This document shows, piece after piece, positions 25,601-37,310 of a DNA stretch of 64,000 nt. The first letter of the stretch is position 1; the number at the start of each line of letters is the position of its first letter. Both the position numbers and the translations under genes were made by a program. Origin of the DNA: Bimastos eiseni (taxonomy: Eukaryota; Annelida; Clitellata; Crassiclitellata; Lumbricidae); contig OY365815.1 in the NCBI GenBank assembly GCA_959347315.1, positions 18,242,046 to 18,306,045 on the forward strand, written 5' to 3'. The notes beneath the pieces are model-generated. The model was given only the letters and a program-made list of their open reading frames with translations, ran no database searches and was not told the DNA's origin.

Positions 25601-26074
25601 AAAAATAATGTACACCATAATCTCAGTGTAGCAGGAATTTGGAATCCACGATACAAGCCCTGCGTTTTTCGGTGCACAACACGTATGTATTTTAATAGAA
25701 ATTTGGGATCAAGTGCTGTGCCATGCTTCATCTAATATTGCATCATGTCATTTAATGTTAAACATCATCTTATCAATGGCTCAAATGCTTGGACAAACGC
25801 ATTTAACTCCTAAACTTTGCACTAAATTGAAATTTGAACCAGTACTTGGTAGAAGAATCACAAATTAGATAGGTACTTGTAAACAGATTCACTCATTATG
25901 AGTAAGCGCAGAGTAGATGCATCAGCATATGTTACCTGTAACACAGTCTGGGCACCAACTTTTGCCATCAGATCCTGGTGATCCAGTGAACAAGACAAAT
26001 ATCGGATGAGCTTTATATTCTTCCACTGCTTTGGTCAGTGCCTCAAAACCTTCAACGTGTATTTCCTGCACCAT
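22608..26074 (-). CDS. TXNDC17: Thioredoxin domain-containing protein 17 (TRP14), intact copy
   Basis: Four exons in minus-strand order are 26074-25936, 25468-25387, 23518-23443 and 22676-22608. They join in phase to 366 nt and 121 residues; human TXNDC17 has 123. Exon 1 starts MVQEIHVEGF and carries the redox motif WCPDC after FTGSPGSDGKS. Exon 2 has VFIHCGVGDRP, exon 3 WKDQTNIFRKKLG and VPTLIKWGE, and exon 4 ends LVEMLFEDD. All introns are GT-AG. The family is a cytosolic disulfide reductase served by thioredoxin reductase, acting on cystine and selected protein disulfides and linked to TNF signalling in mammals. Intron 2 holds two transposons. A LINE tail lies 38 bp upstream of the ATG. 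Confidence 0.95.
23036..23071. repeat. (CATA)n microsatellite after a retroelement tail
   Basis: GGGCGCTATATAAATGAT runs directly into about nine CATA units, the usual 3' arrangement of a LINE/SINE tail with a microsatellite. Confidence 0.85.
23695..24187 (-). mobile_element. Palindromic-end MITE, copy 1
   Basis: The ends carry ACGTACG/ATACGTAAT-type inverted repeats. The interior is the reverse complement of 28376-28904, including a C-run block and a GGACGTCATAATTAGACA-like segment. About 493 bp, non-coding; it lies in TXNDC17 intron 2. Confidence 0.8.
24462..25270 (+). mobile_element. hAT-like element with GGTCTTGGTCTCG arrays, copy 1
   Basis: Starts CAGGGATGTGGTCTCGAG and ends TGCCCAACACTG. 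The flanks CTCATGGT and CACATGCT match at 6 of 8 bases. Each end holds an array of GGTCTTGGTCTCG-like units, separated by about 500 bp of AT-rich interior. Two more copies lie at 46665 and 51852. No transposase frame. Located in TXNDC17 intron 2. Confidence 0.88.
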
Positions 26075-26111
26075 TGCGACTTTACTTCGATTTCACAAGT
26101 CTGCCAACAGA

Positions 26112-26750
26112 CACAATATATCCCTGGTGAAACTCGAATTCTACTTGATAACGCACTTGTCTCTCGTCGCCTAAATTATTGTAATTCTTTCTTGTTTGGT
26201 ATCACAAAAGCTAACTTACTGAAGCTGCAAAAAGTACAAAACTGCCTGGCCAGGGTTGCTACCGGTTCTCATAAGTGGGATCACATAACTCCCATTCTTA
26301 AATCATTACATTAGCTTCCTTTCGAGTAATGAATTAAATTTAAAATTGGTGTAATTACCTATAAGACATTTTCTTCTTGTCAGCCGGGGTACCTACGTAC
26401 ATTGTTTGTCCCTCAGGTTCATCATTACTCGACTAGGTCTTCTGATTTCTTGTCCTTGCTATACCTCGTGTTAGGACAAGTCTTGGTATGTTGGCTTTCT
26501 CTGTTGCCAGTCCAAAGTTATGGAATTCATTACCTCACGCCGTTCGGGTCTATGAGTCTTTAGCTACTTTCGGTGGTGGCTTAAAACCACTTTATTTACC
26601 CTTGCCTATCTTCCTTAGACTGCCTTTCTGTCTCTTAGGACTGGCCTTTGGATTTGACCTGATTTCGGAAGTTGTTTTGGTGCGCCGTCGGTTCATGCCC
26701 TGTGCATTATTATGACGGCGCTATAGAAGTTTATTAGTCATAGTCACAGA
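26112..26750 (+). mobile_element. CR1-like LINE 3' end inserted just upstream of TXNDC17
   Basis: Translated pieces show the LINE polymerase C terminus: LDNALVSRRLNYCNS, LLKLQKVQNCLARVA, then after frameshifts AFSVASPKLWNSLPHAV. The element ends in GGCGCTATAGAAGTTTATT. Duplication copy B has CAACAGAGTTCAAGC uninterrupted at the same place, so the insertion boundaries are visible; ACAGA is present on both sides as a short target duplication. The element is 5'-truncated and dead. Confidence 0.9.
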
Positions 26751-27499
26751 GTTCAAGCAATTTAACAGCTTTCAAACACCGCAAGAGATAGCCTAGCCTG
26801 AAGCAATGACGCCCAGTGCTGCCAAGAAGATTCCACGCGAAAAGGTCGAAACTACACTTCGACAATAATTAAAACTCGTGACAAGTTTTGAGGATAGAAA
26901 TCAAGCAACATAAACAGAATGGCTTAAACCGCCTGTCAAATGACCAAAGAGGTAAGCATCATTGGGGCGTGGATATCGTTTAAAACCATGAACCTTTAAA
27001 ATTACCCGCGTAAAGCTGATGGCAAAAAAACATATTGCAAACAAATTCCTAAGCAATAAGTTAATCTAATAATTATTATTGAATGAAGATCACGTACGAG
27101 CAAAGCGCAAACAAGGATTAAAGTCCACGTACACTAGTGTTATTTTTATTTTACCACAGATAATTTCCATACTCGGACTCGCTGAGGGCGTCAAAAGATC
27201 AATAGACACGGATCTGCACACTCCATATTAAAAATCGTGACTATTTTGCTTGCGACATCCCTCTGGCGAACAGGAAGTTGTTCACATAAGTCAATTTTTG
27301 TGGGCCTATTGAAGAAAGCTAGTGTAGGCCTATTTCGTTGCGATTCTGACATTTATTGGTTATTTAAGTATTGTCTACAAATTTTGCTGCTTTTAGAAGT
27401 GGTAACCGTTTGGCTTAGTGGCAAAATGCCCAACTATATTCAAAGCGAAAAACCGACAGTAAACTTTACGAGTTTACTTATGTGTCCTAGGCTAAAATT

Positions 27500-28370
27500 G
27501 GCCTAGAGTTTAGCGGTCTACGCTGACATAACCTGAGTGGATTCAGATTGATAATTTTACTAGCCATAGGCTAGCCATCGAATCTGTTCATTATTATACC
27601 TTGGCAGATGTTGGCCTAGCAAACGGTGATTTACATCCAATCTCGCCTTCCTCGCAAGGTTCTAAACTTATTATCAAAACAGTTATTGAACTTCATTCAG
27701 TATGCTCACACACAACAGCAGGCACAAATAGCATACTTCTGCAGGGTCCTGGCAACTATAGTTCTCTACGACTAAAATGGTCATGAGCTACTAAACTGTC
27801 TTCGTCAATAAAAGTTGTATGATTAATGGTTTCTTAATCACAACTTTGATCATGCTTTTCAACTTAATAGGCAATTTAGACAGTCAAAAATGTAATATTT
27901 GATGGCTTACACGAAGTTCGGTGCTCCCCAAAAATATGAGTTCCAATGCAACTCATACATGAATTATCCAGAGCTCGCATAGGCCTATCGCATTGCAATA
28001 CAAAATCCAATGCAGAGTAAGCCGTAATTCTTTTCGATTAAGATATAATCTACTATTTGCAATAGGGCCCGTATACTTCGTTCACTTAAGCCTAATGACT
28101 TGATTTTTCTATTTTAACGGCCTAATCATTTAAAGAGGAAAATGTCCGTGGCAATGATTACAATTCTCTACTTTTCTAATTGAACGGCAAGGGCTTAATC
28201 GCATGAACTGGAAAAGGTTACCGGTCATGAGTAATGTCCGACCTATCTTATAAAAGGGCAACTACACAGTTCTTAATAGATTCTACATGCTTCATCACCC
28301 AAAGGATGGGACACAAATCCTTAAAATTAGCGGCGTAGCTTTACCGCCTTCCCCATCTACATGTCGCTTC
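27500..28370. other. Spacer between duplication copies, nothing recognised
   Basis: AT-rich DNA with two TAGGCCTA-type motifs; no exon or repeat family was identified. Confidence 0.45.
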
Positions 28371-28375
28371 CCTTG

Positions 28376-28904
28376 GGGGCCATCCACATAATTATTACGT
28401 ACGCAGCGAGGGAGAGTTTAAAATTTCGGCCATTTCGGGTGCGTATGTGGGGAGGGGGGGAGGGGGTCCCGAAAATATGTACGAACGCAAATATAATTGT
28501 CTAATTATGACGTCCATAATACAGAATATGAAAATCAGAACAGTTACTGTAAACTTAATCACAGACTATATTCCTGCTTAATCAATTTTATGTAGCATTA
28601 AAACGGTTTCAAATGCAAGTGTTGTTAGTGTTTTATTTCTTCATAAGAGTTAACAAATTTAAGATGTTAAATATGACGCATAGCAAAACTAAATAGCCAG
28701 TGGTAAAATCAATGTCATATAGATGTTTTAGCTATTTAACATTTTCATTGGGGGGTGGGGGAGGTAAAGCTCACTGGGGGGGGGGGGGTAAAGCTCAAAT
28801 GTACGTACACATGGGGGTCGACGAAATGTACGCGTTGCAACAGAGGGGAGTGGGGGGTCCGAAAATCCGATTTTTTTTTGCGTACGTAATATGTGGATGG
28901 GCCC
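28376..28904 (+). mobile_element. Palindromic-end MITE, copy 2
   Basis: The terminal inverted repeats read GGGCCATCCACATAATTATT at the left and, complemented, GGGCCCATCCACATATTACG at the right. Both are followed by ACGTACGC-type sequence and G-runs. The flanks share TTG or CTTG, so the target duplication is 3-4 bp, unlike hAT. About 529 bp, inverted relative to copy 1. Confidence 0.82.
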
Positions 28905-30390
28905 TTGTCTGATGAAGTTTCACAGCCACCAGAGGCGTCTATCTCCCTCTGAGTGATGGAGGCAAACCTCTAATCCTGATTTCATGGGGTTTATTATTCA
29001 TATAACTAGTCAATGTGCTCCTTAAGTGGGAATATTATACATTGATGCAATAACTTACAAAGTTTATCAAAGACTTGAAGAGACTCAAAAAATATCATTC
29101 AAAACATTTCACAACCATAATGATTGGCAACAATGAAAGAGGAATCGAAATGTTCCTAAAATTCAGTATGCAGATCGTTGCAGATCGAGGCTATGAGAAA
29201 ATGTAGAAACTCATAATGCTCCAGTTCAGATACACTTCTATAATGGTACCTAACACAAAATCTTCAACGATATTTAAACAAAAACAAAAACTTAGTTAAG
29301 CAACTTGTGCCCTCGTCCGCATGTAGGCCAACTGATATGCCACCAAGACTCTAATAGATCTTTACTCTTTAGAGCAACAAAGATGATTTATATACTGCAA
29401 AGAATCACTTTCAAAGGCACTTTGTAACTGCAAAACCCACAATAATTCTGCAGAGCCCGAGATGTGAACAAGTTTAGTTTGAAGGACACTATCGTTGATT
29501 GTCAATGCGAGCAATAAGATAAAACAAGAGGATCCTAGTTATGCATAATCAAGTGTAAATTGTTGTCAAGTGGCCAAGTGTCTCATCCACAACACATATC
29601 ATCAGTATCTTGGCAAAAAAGAGAGGTCTGACAGTCTGAAACCATTTAAAGTTCGTGCAAAGGAGAGTTACCGAGCAGGAAACATCCTAGGCTTAAGCGC
29701 TTTTATAGCATCACAGCTGTTAAATGGAATGCCTTTATTGCTGTTTACAGATTTCGTTGCTATTTACACACAATATTTCTGGTCTAGCACTCATCTACTG
29801 CTTAACTACGTGCATCATTAAATTAGCCTACACCCAACAAATCCAGCATTGTTTATTGAAATAGGTTATTACCATCTCTCCAATTTACTAATGTCAAATT
29901 AAAACCAATAAATTAATGCAATACAAGACGGATGCAATACAACTGATGAATTATTAATAAAAAGATTAGGAAATTATGCATTTCTTATGCTAATCGAGTA
30001 TGTTATGCATAATCGAGTATCATATAGTTCTCTAACGTCATCCCCTATAGTTGGACAAACACAACTGAATGGATCTTGACAAAGTCTCACATCACTTTGA
30101 AACGTTCTGCCAATGTCAACCCTTCCATGCTTCCATTATGCTTCCATATTTGCAATGACAATGTATATCTTCATGATCAAAAACATTCTCCTACATATAG
30201 CATGCCACATTCTGAAACTAATAATTCAATCAATTTTCATATCACATTCTCACTAGTTTTTATGAAATGCTAGAAGGGTCAGAAGTTGTCTGACAATCTA
30301 ACATATATGCTCAACATAAATCTCCTTTATTCTGATCAATAGGCGCACCATAGCACGATAAAAATATATCAGCAACTGTTGTCAGTTGCA

Positions 30391-33131
30391 TCAGCCATCT
30401 AGAAACAACATTTCAACTAGCGCTTTCTTTGCACAATCGAACCCCTCCAGTCGTTTGTGCTAAAATAAAAAACAAGCCAACAGCAAAAATAGATTGATCA
30501 AATTAAAATTGATCAGATAATCAAATTCCACAATGCAACCACATTACATTGCCTCCTGCCAGTTGCTTCTAAAATTGAGAACTAGTTAAAAAATACAAAC
30601 TAAGAGCAATATATATTTAACTATTACAGCTGCAAACATTCAGCTGTATTGTAATGTCTATGGCTCTAGGCCAAAGCTGATCGCCGACTCTAATAATGAT
30701 TAGTGTGTAAAGTAGATTGCAAATACTTGTTCAATGGACCGATTCATAGTCACCAGATTGTGGACAAAGGAATACATTTACTCATTCATTCATTCAGTCA
30801 ATTTAAATAGCCACTTCATTTGCTCGCAGCCAAACGTCAGTCAAACACAAACAAACTCTAGCACAGCCTGTCCAATTTATTTATTCCTATATTATATACT
30901 AGACTTTGGTACCCGGATTTACCTGAGGAGAGCAGGCATGGCGCATGCTTAGTGGTGCCAACTGTTCGATAGGCTCAGATGAATTTTAAGAGCCCATTAC
31001 ATAGGCTTTTCGGATCCCCTCCCACCTGTTGCACCGCGTACATTTTGTGGACCCCATCCATATAGCAGAGTATAACACTGTATTGTACCAGCCTCTCCCC
31101 ATCTAATTAGGGTTGGAATGGAGTTGATGCCAAGCTTCTTTCGAAAAACATTTGTCAGGTCCTTCCAGCTGCAACGAAAGAATATATGGAAATATATTAA
31201 ATTAGATCAATATCAAACGTTTTCTCAGGCCAAACAGTAAGAATATCAAGCTTAAAAATTCTTGGAATTTCAATGAATTTGCAACAGAAATACATCAATA
31301 GATCTCAGTTGATGGAATAACGATAATAAATAACATAGCTCTGAACACCGAACTACCTTACATAATCATCATAGGCACAATGAAATTGCAATCCTACATA
31401 CAACATGTATAGCTTGTACCATTCTAGATAAGTTGTACATCGGATTTTTATACACTTGACGTTAGTGTCTTCAGAAGGATATCAAACTGCAACTTAATTA
31501 ATTAAGATGTTTTACAGAAGCAAACAAAATTAAATACGAGAAATTACATTTACAGTCTAATCTTCATACTACAATAACAGGGATTCTCAACCAATGGGTT
31601 GCAACCTGCTAGTGGATCACAAAGAGCATTCAACTGGGTGCATAATTTGATTACAATATCGTTTATAATTCACTTATACGCCATAATGTTCTGAACTCTG
31701 AAAATTTACTCACGAAACGCATGGATTTCGATGAGGTGGGTATACACCGTTGCATACAGATGCTGATAAATGGGTCCTAGTGCACAAAAGGCTGAGAACC
31801 TGGTCCACATAACCATGATCAGTGAATGTTATTATAACGTGCTTAATGTGTTGAACCCATTCCTTCCACAGCTAATGCCAAAGCCATACTTCGTGAAGCC
31901 CAGACTGCACAATCGAATTATCCCAAGGGTGGACAACCCAACAAGGACAAAGTTTTTGACAAAAATTATATAGGTCATTTAAACCAAAGTAAAGTATACG
32001 CAGTTGGTCAAAATGAAGAATATACTAATCATATTAAATTGAACACTGTTCATCCTGTTTGATGCTTACTATCTTAGCCAACAGAATAAAATTAAATAAA
32101 TAACAAATTAAGTTTTTTCAACTGTTATTGTCATTTACTATGGACGATCGCCAACTCTGCAGACAATGAAGGTGGAATCTTTTGGAGCAGATGGAAGGCT
32201 CTGTTTGACTACTGGATAGGCTACAATCAACAGACACAAGAATTAAACTGAGAACTGCTTGCACCACTTATTTCAGTCCACAGCAGAGGTGTCAATGAGC
32301 TGACCTGCCGGTCATCGCTCGCCTACCGACTATGTTTTTCTTCCCCTTGCATTGATTTTAGCGAATGATAATTAATTAGGAATGAAAATTTGTTAGTATG
32401 GAACTAATTTGACCATTTGTATGCTAACAATGCACAATTTCAGATTAACCACAGATTCTGAGGTTGGGCTCATCCATACTCCATTCATATTTTGCTCAGA
32501 ATATTTTGGCAACCAATTCCACCAAATGCTGGAAAGTATTGCCACCATTGAAAGGTTTGACACACATGTTCTACAGTGACTCTAATAAATGTTTCAAAAG
32601 TGCCATCTATGCAGCATAATTGTTGATCTAACTTTGGCCCAACAGCCAAAAAATAATATACACCATAACCTCATTAAAACACGGAATTTGGTATCCACGA
32701 TACACGGCAACTCTACGTGCGCTACGAGCGTTATTTCCATACATTACACGTTTGCATCTCAATAGAAAATTTGGATCCAGTGATGTGACATTGCTATATT
32801 CGATATTTCATTACGTTGTCTACTGAGAGTCCATTGCATCATCCTATTAATGACTCACCAAATGCTCAGACAAAATGATTTTACACCAATTGTTCTTACA
32901 AGCACTTGATACAAAAATGACATTTTAGATCAGGGGTGTAGACAGATGCATTTATAATGAATCAAATAGAGTAGCTGCATCAGTGGCTGTTACCTGTAAC
33001 ACAGTCCAGGCACCAACTTTTGCCATCATGTCCCAGCAATCCAGTGAAGAAGACAATATCGGATGACCTTTATGTTCTTCTACTTCTTTGCTCAGCGCCT
33101 CAAAAGCTTCAACGTGTATTTCCTGCACCAT
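30391..33131 (-). pseudogene. TXNDC17: TXNDC17 copy B, frameshifted
   Basis: Exons correspond one to one with copy A: 33131-32994, 32220-32139, 31168-31093 and 30459-30391. Exon 1 is 138 nt instead of 139 because one A of a plus-strand AAA run is missing near 33055. Translation then shifts and meets TAG four codons into exon 2. Independently, the active site reads WCLDC instead of WCPDC, and the intron 3 donor is GC (GAG|GCTGGT) instead of GT. Exons 2-4 remain open in the ancestral frame, so the loss may be recent. A single-base assembly error could explain the frameshift but not the other two changes. Product if read: about 49 residues, without the redox fold. Confidence 0.9.
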
Positions 33132-34057
33132 TGCGACTTTACTTCGATTTCACAAGTATGACAACAGAGTTCAAGCAATGTTCAAAGTGTTGTTTCTAAG
33201 TTTTAGATTTACTCACTTTGTGCAATTATGAATAACTCATTTAGTATAAGCTATAAGGCTTTATAGAAAAGTTATGCATTCTTTTTCAAATATATGCATT
33301 AATAAAAACATTAACTAGATTCAAGTAATATGGCCATCTGAATGTATCTGATGATATAAGGACAGTTTTGCAGTTGTCCTTTTAACAATTGCAACAAAGA
33401 CTTCTGCAACAATCCTTGCATTCAGCTTATAAATTGTTGTTCTTGATGAATCAACAAACACCTTTAAAATTCAAATACTTGACGAGTTTGTGGAGAGAAA
33501 TTTAACATAAGAATTAACTATCAAGCAACTTAAATGTAGGAAAGAATTACTTGAACCATTCCTCCGGCACTGCCTGTCAAATGACAAAAGACATCTATTG
33601 GCCTAGCTATAGGCATATCCCTAATCAATGTATCCTTCCTGACTAAGATGGTAGAAAGAGTAGCCTAGGCTAAACACCTGCTTCAGCCTCTTCAGGCGGA
33701 ATTCCCGCAATTGCAGTCCATGGAAGCAGCTGTCCTGAAAGTCTACAATGACTGGTCATTACTGCGGACAAGGCATATGTGACAGCCATAAAATTCCTAG
33801 ATGTCTCTGCTGCTTCGGATTGCGTGTAGATCCTTGAATCCTACTCAAAGTCTTGCAACATTTCTTTGGCATCACGTCATAAACGTTTAGTTCCGATACG
33901 ATAGCTTCGCCCACAATTCTAGGTCAGGACGTAAGTACGTTCTCGTTCTTAACTCTAACGGAAACACACAACACATCTTGCACTCTGTAAAAGACCGCTC
34001 TTATTTCTTTTCTGTCCGCATCTGCTGAAAAGCATGTTGCTTCTGGCACTCGTCTAG

Positions 34058-34321
34058 GGTGCGCAGCGAATCGCCGAAACCCCGAAAATGATTTCCTCCG
34101 TATCCCCGAAAACGAAGTTGGATTGATTAAAAGGATTCTGTTCAAATAGATGCTGGATTGATTAAAAGAATTCATGCAGAAGCTGGATTGATGAATGAAT
34201 AGCGTTGTTTTGAGACAATTCAACGTTTTTCAATAGTACATTGCTGTTTTCGGGGAATCGGGTCTTTTGGCCTTTTCTGCGCTTTCGGCGATTCGGGTTT
34301 CGGTGATTCGGGTTGCTCCCC
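34058..34321. mobile_element. TIR element, GGKGMGCA ends, (T/A)CGTCTAG duplication
   Basis: The left end GGTGCGCAGCGAATCGCCGAA matches the complement of the right end, GGGGAGCAACCCGAATCACC. The flanks TCGTCTAG and ACGTCTAG match at 7 of 8 bases. 264 bp, non-coding, in the 5' flank of the pseudogene. Confidence 0.75.
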
Positions 34322-34989
34322 ACGTCTAGTCATCGGCCAACGGTCACTAACAGTTGCCGGTCCCTCCATTTGGAACTATCTGTGTTTCATTCTAAACTCA
34401 AAACCTATCGCTTCCAGTGTGCCTATGGCTCTAACGCGTACTCCTGAACTTTGTAAAGAGGACATTATCAAAACTACAGTCGCATTGTATTGTAAACATC
34501 ATTGGGCCGTAGAGGGTCTATGTGTCAAAAATCGTTTACCTAAAACAATAATTACCTGCAGAAAGCCGATGGCTAAATTACTTACTGCGAACATATTCTT
34601 AAGCAATTACTCATTTAGCAATTAGTTGGAAAGACAATCACGTAAAAGGTAACCACAAAATAGGATTAACGTTCACACAAACTGAGATTATACCATGCTT
34701 ATATTTCATATACGGTATGGTATCGGGTTCCCGATAGAGGACGTATTATCAAGGAACTGCAAAATCCATTTTGCAAATCGTTCGACTAGCTTTGAGACAG
34801 CCCTCTGGCGGACACGAGGATATTGCGTCTTCCTCTTTTCATAAATATCTTTAAAATAAGCTTATAAGCTTATAGGCATAATAATTGCTCTTAGAATTCG
34901 CAACAATGTAACCCACTGGCTAAGTAGGCCTAACTTTATTCAAGATTAAAAATCTATAGTTGACCTATCCGGCTAACTGATCGATTGAT

Positions 34990-36520
34990 GTAAATATTAT
35001 ATAAACCGTACAATAAACGAGATGATAAAGTATCGAGGGTCTTTATATGGGAACTGTTGTCGAGTCAAAGTAAATAGGGGTGAAATGCTGACTGGCTAAA
35101 GTACATTCAATTCATTAATTCATTATGAAGAGTTACAGACAGCGCCTCTCAAACCTACCACTCAATCAAGAACGTTATGAATCATGAATGGTTCTAATTT
35201 CAAAGAAAATAATTTTTTTAAAGCAAATATTTTCTTATGCAAATTTTAATGGAGCATTCCAGAGCATTTAAGTCTGTTTATCTAGGTGTTCTGGCGGGTT
35301 TTGCAAACATGCAGTTCATATCGACGCCAACAAGTGAAACTCGAGAAATTTTCAGGTTCTTAGAGTTATTTTATATGTTCTTCAATTTTTTAATTTAATG
35401 AATTCAAAGTGTTTATATTAAATCGTATGAGATTCTCTATTATAATAATTTTTGCGATAGAAGCATAGTCTGCTCTTCGGACCAAGATCGACCGAATTGC
35501 TTGCGTTATAAGCTTATTATAAATACAGTTTCAAACGTTAGGTTACTTTACTTGGACTTATGAACCATTTGTAGATCAGAGTCTCATGAGTTGGGACTAG
35601 TTCTAGATCCAGATCTGAGATTAGACTGTACGAACATTTGGGTCAATATTTATGGTGGAAATTCGCTCTAAAATGCAAGCAATGTCAGAAAGGTCAATTT
35701 ATGAAAACTGGAGCTAACATATCTAGATGCTAAGTCTAAAAATAGTTCGCTTTCTTGGTGTTGTTCTTGAATGTTTTTAACAAGAACGGAGATTAAAGGT
35801 GCGACTTGGAAATTCTTTTCTTTTTGAATGAAAAATATTTATTAATTTATTTCGATACTTCCGCCAGATACAAGGGTTTCTGGTTTTATTTTCGTACGAA
35901 ATTATAAGATTATAGATGGAATTTCGTCTTGGCGTAGGAGTGTCTGGCTATTTTGCCCAAATGCATTGCGCCAAATCAACTGGTTGGTTTTCGTAGACTT
36001 AGCAGTTGCAAGCAGCTAAAAATCCTGCAATTCACAACCTTTTATTGATGAACGAAACAAAACAATTGTAAACTCTCCTCTTATGTCCACCTGCTGGCAT
36101 TATTTTGGTTTGGTGAACTAAACCAAAATAATCACAAACTCGCCGTGGCAGCTCCTCTGCCTCCTATCTAGGTCTTCTGACATGTGACTTGTATATTAAC
36201 TTGGGATCTATGAATGGTATCAAGCGAATTTCCGAGCGAGTCATTTCGCCGGATCCCCGTATTTTAGCGTATTTTATCTTTGTGAAATTTCCCAAAAAAC
36301 AAATAGCGTATTTTATTATTATAAACATTACTGCAAGCAATGTACTCTAGAGAAACGCAAAACCATCCCAAAACAGCATTATTCATTTAATCCATCCAGC
36401 TTCTACTTAGGAATATGATCCATTTCATCGATCCAGCTTCCATTTATGTATATTTCATTGATCCTGGTTCTATTTAGGTTTAATATAATTTCCACGACCT
36501 CTGTGTATTTCTGGAAAGTA
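34990..36520. other. Intergenic stretch, no gene recognised
   Basis: AT-rich DNA. Phrases around 36380-36480 (GATCCAGCTTC, ATTCATT) recur weakly in the element at 34058, suggesting transposon debris. Confidence 0.4.
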
Positions 36521-36539
36521 AGCTGAACATGACCCACCA

Positions 36540-37310
36540 CATATCCACCACTGCTGGAGCATGTTTTTTTCCACCTCTGTCACATTCGACAAATGAAACG
36601 CTGCCGGAACGAAAACTGCCTCCATATCCTCGTCCAGGCTCTCATCATTTCTTGCCTGGACTATTGCAACTCCATCCTCTCTGGACTTCCTGCATCAACG
36701 GTACAGCCCCTATCATCACCCTGCTGCCCGTCTAATAAAAGGTCTTGCTCCATCCTCTCTGAGCTTCCTGCGTCAACACTACAGCCCCTATCATCACTCT
36801 GCTGCCCATCTAATAAAAGGTCTTGCTCCATCCTCTCTGAGCTTCCTGCGTCAACGCTACAGCCCCTATCATCACCCTGCTGCCCGTCTAATAAAAGGTC
36901 TTGCTCCATCCTCTCTGAGCTTCCTGCGTCAACAGTACAACCCCTATCATCACTCTGTTGCCCGTCTAATAAAAGGTCTTGCTCCTAGCGATCACATCAC
37001 ACCCTCCCTACAACAGCTGCACTGGCTCCCCATCCATGCCCATATTGCCTTCAAAATTTCCCTTCTCATGTACCACATTCATAATGGAACCTCCACTTCC
37101 ATGGACGTCATGTCCATGGTTGCGTCATGCTCTGCCTCTACCTCAAGAAGACTCCATTCGTATACGCGGGGTGACTTTACCATACCTTGCATCAACAAGA
37201 AGTTTTGGAACCGTGCATTCTCAGTCGCAGGACCCACAGAATGGAATAGTCTCCCAACTACAGTCCGTCAAGCCACATCCGTTGCATTAATCGGAACAAA
37301 ATTGAATATA
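36540..37310 (+). mobile_element. CR1/L2-like LINE 3' fragment
   Basis: Recognisable pieces include LIISCLDYCNSILSGLPAS and, after frameshifts, RAFSVAGPTEWNSLPTTVRQ, both hallmarks of the LINE polymerase C terminus. It ends in a short (TA)n run near 37306-37322. A 78-bp unit inside has been amplified. Confidence 0.85.
36736..36987 (+). repeat. 78-bp minisatellite inside a LINE fragment
   Basis: Just over three tandem units encode SNKRSCSILSELPAST and a CCP-ending stretch. The unit derives from the LDYCNSILSGLPAS part of the polymerase, and each contains CTAATAAAAGGTC, an AATAAA. Confidence 0.92.

Larger units (their letters stand above)
21240..27480 (+). repeat. Tandem duplication, copy A (with TXNDC17)
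   Basis: This block matches 29634-34980 in the same order and orientation. Matches include GTGCAAAGG near the left edge, all four TXNDC17 exons, and CCCTCTGGCG near the right edge. Copy A carries extra insertions at 21943, 23695, 24462 and 26112. The exact edges are approximate. Confidence 0.85.
29634..34980 (+). repeat. Tandem duplication, copy B (TXNDC17 pseudogene)
   Basis: Direct repeat of 21240-27480 without copy A's transposon insertions, and therefore about 0.9 kb shorter. All four exons and parts of the introns and flanks can be aligned by eye. Confidence 0.85.
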
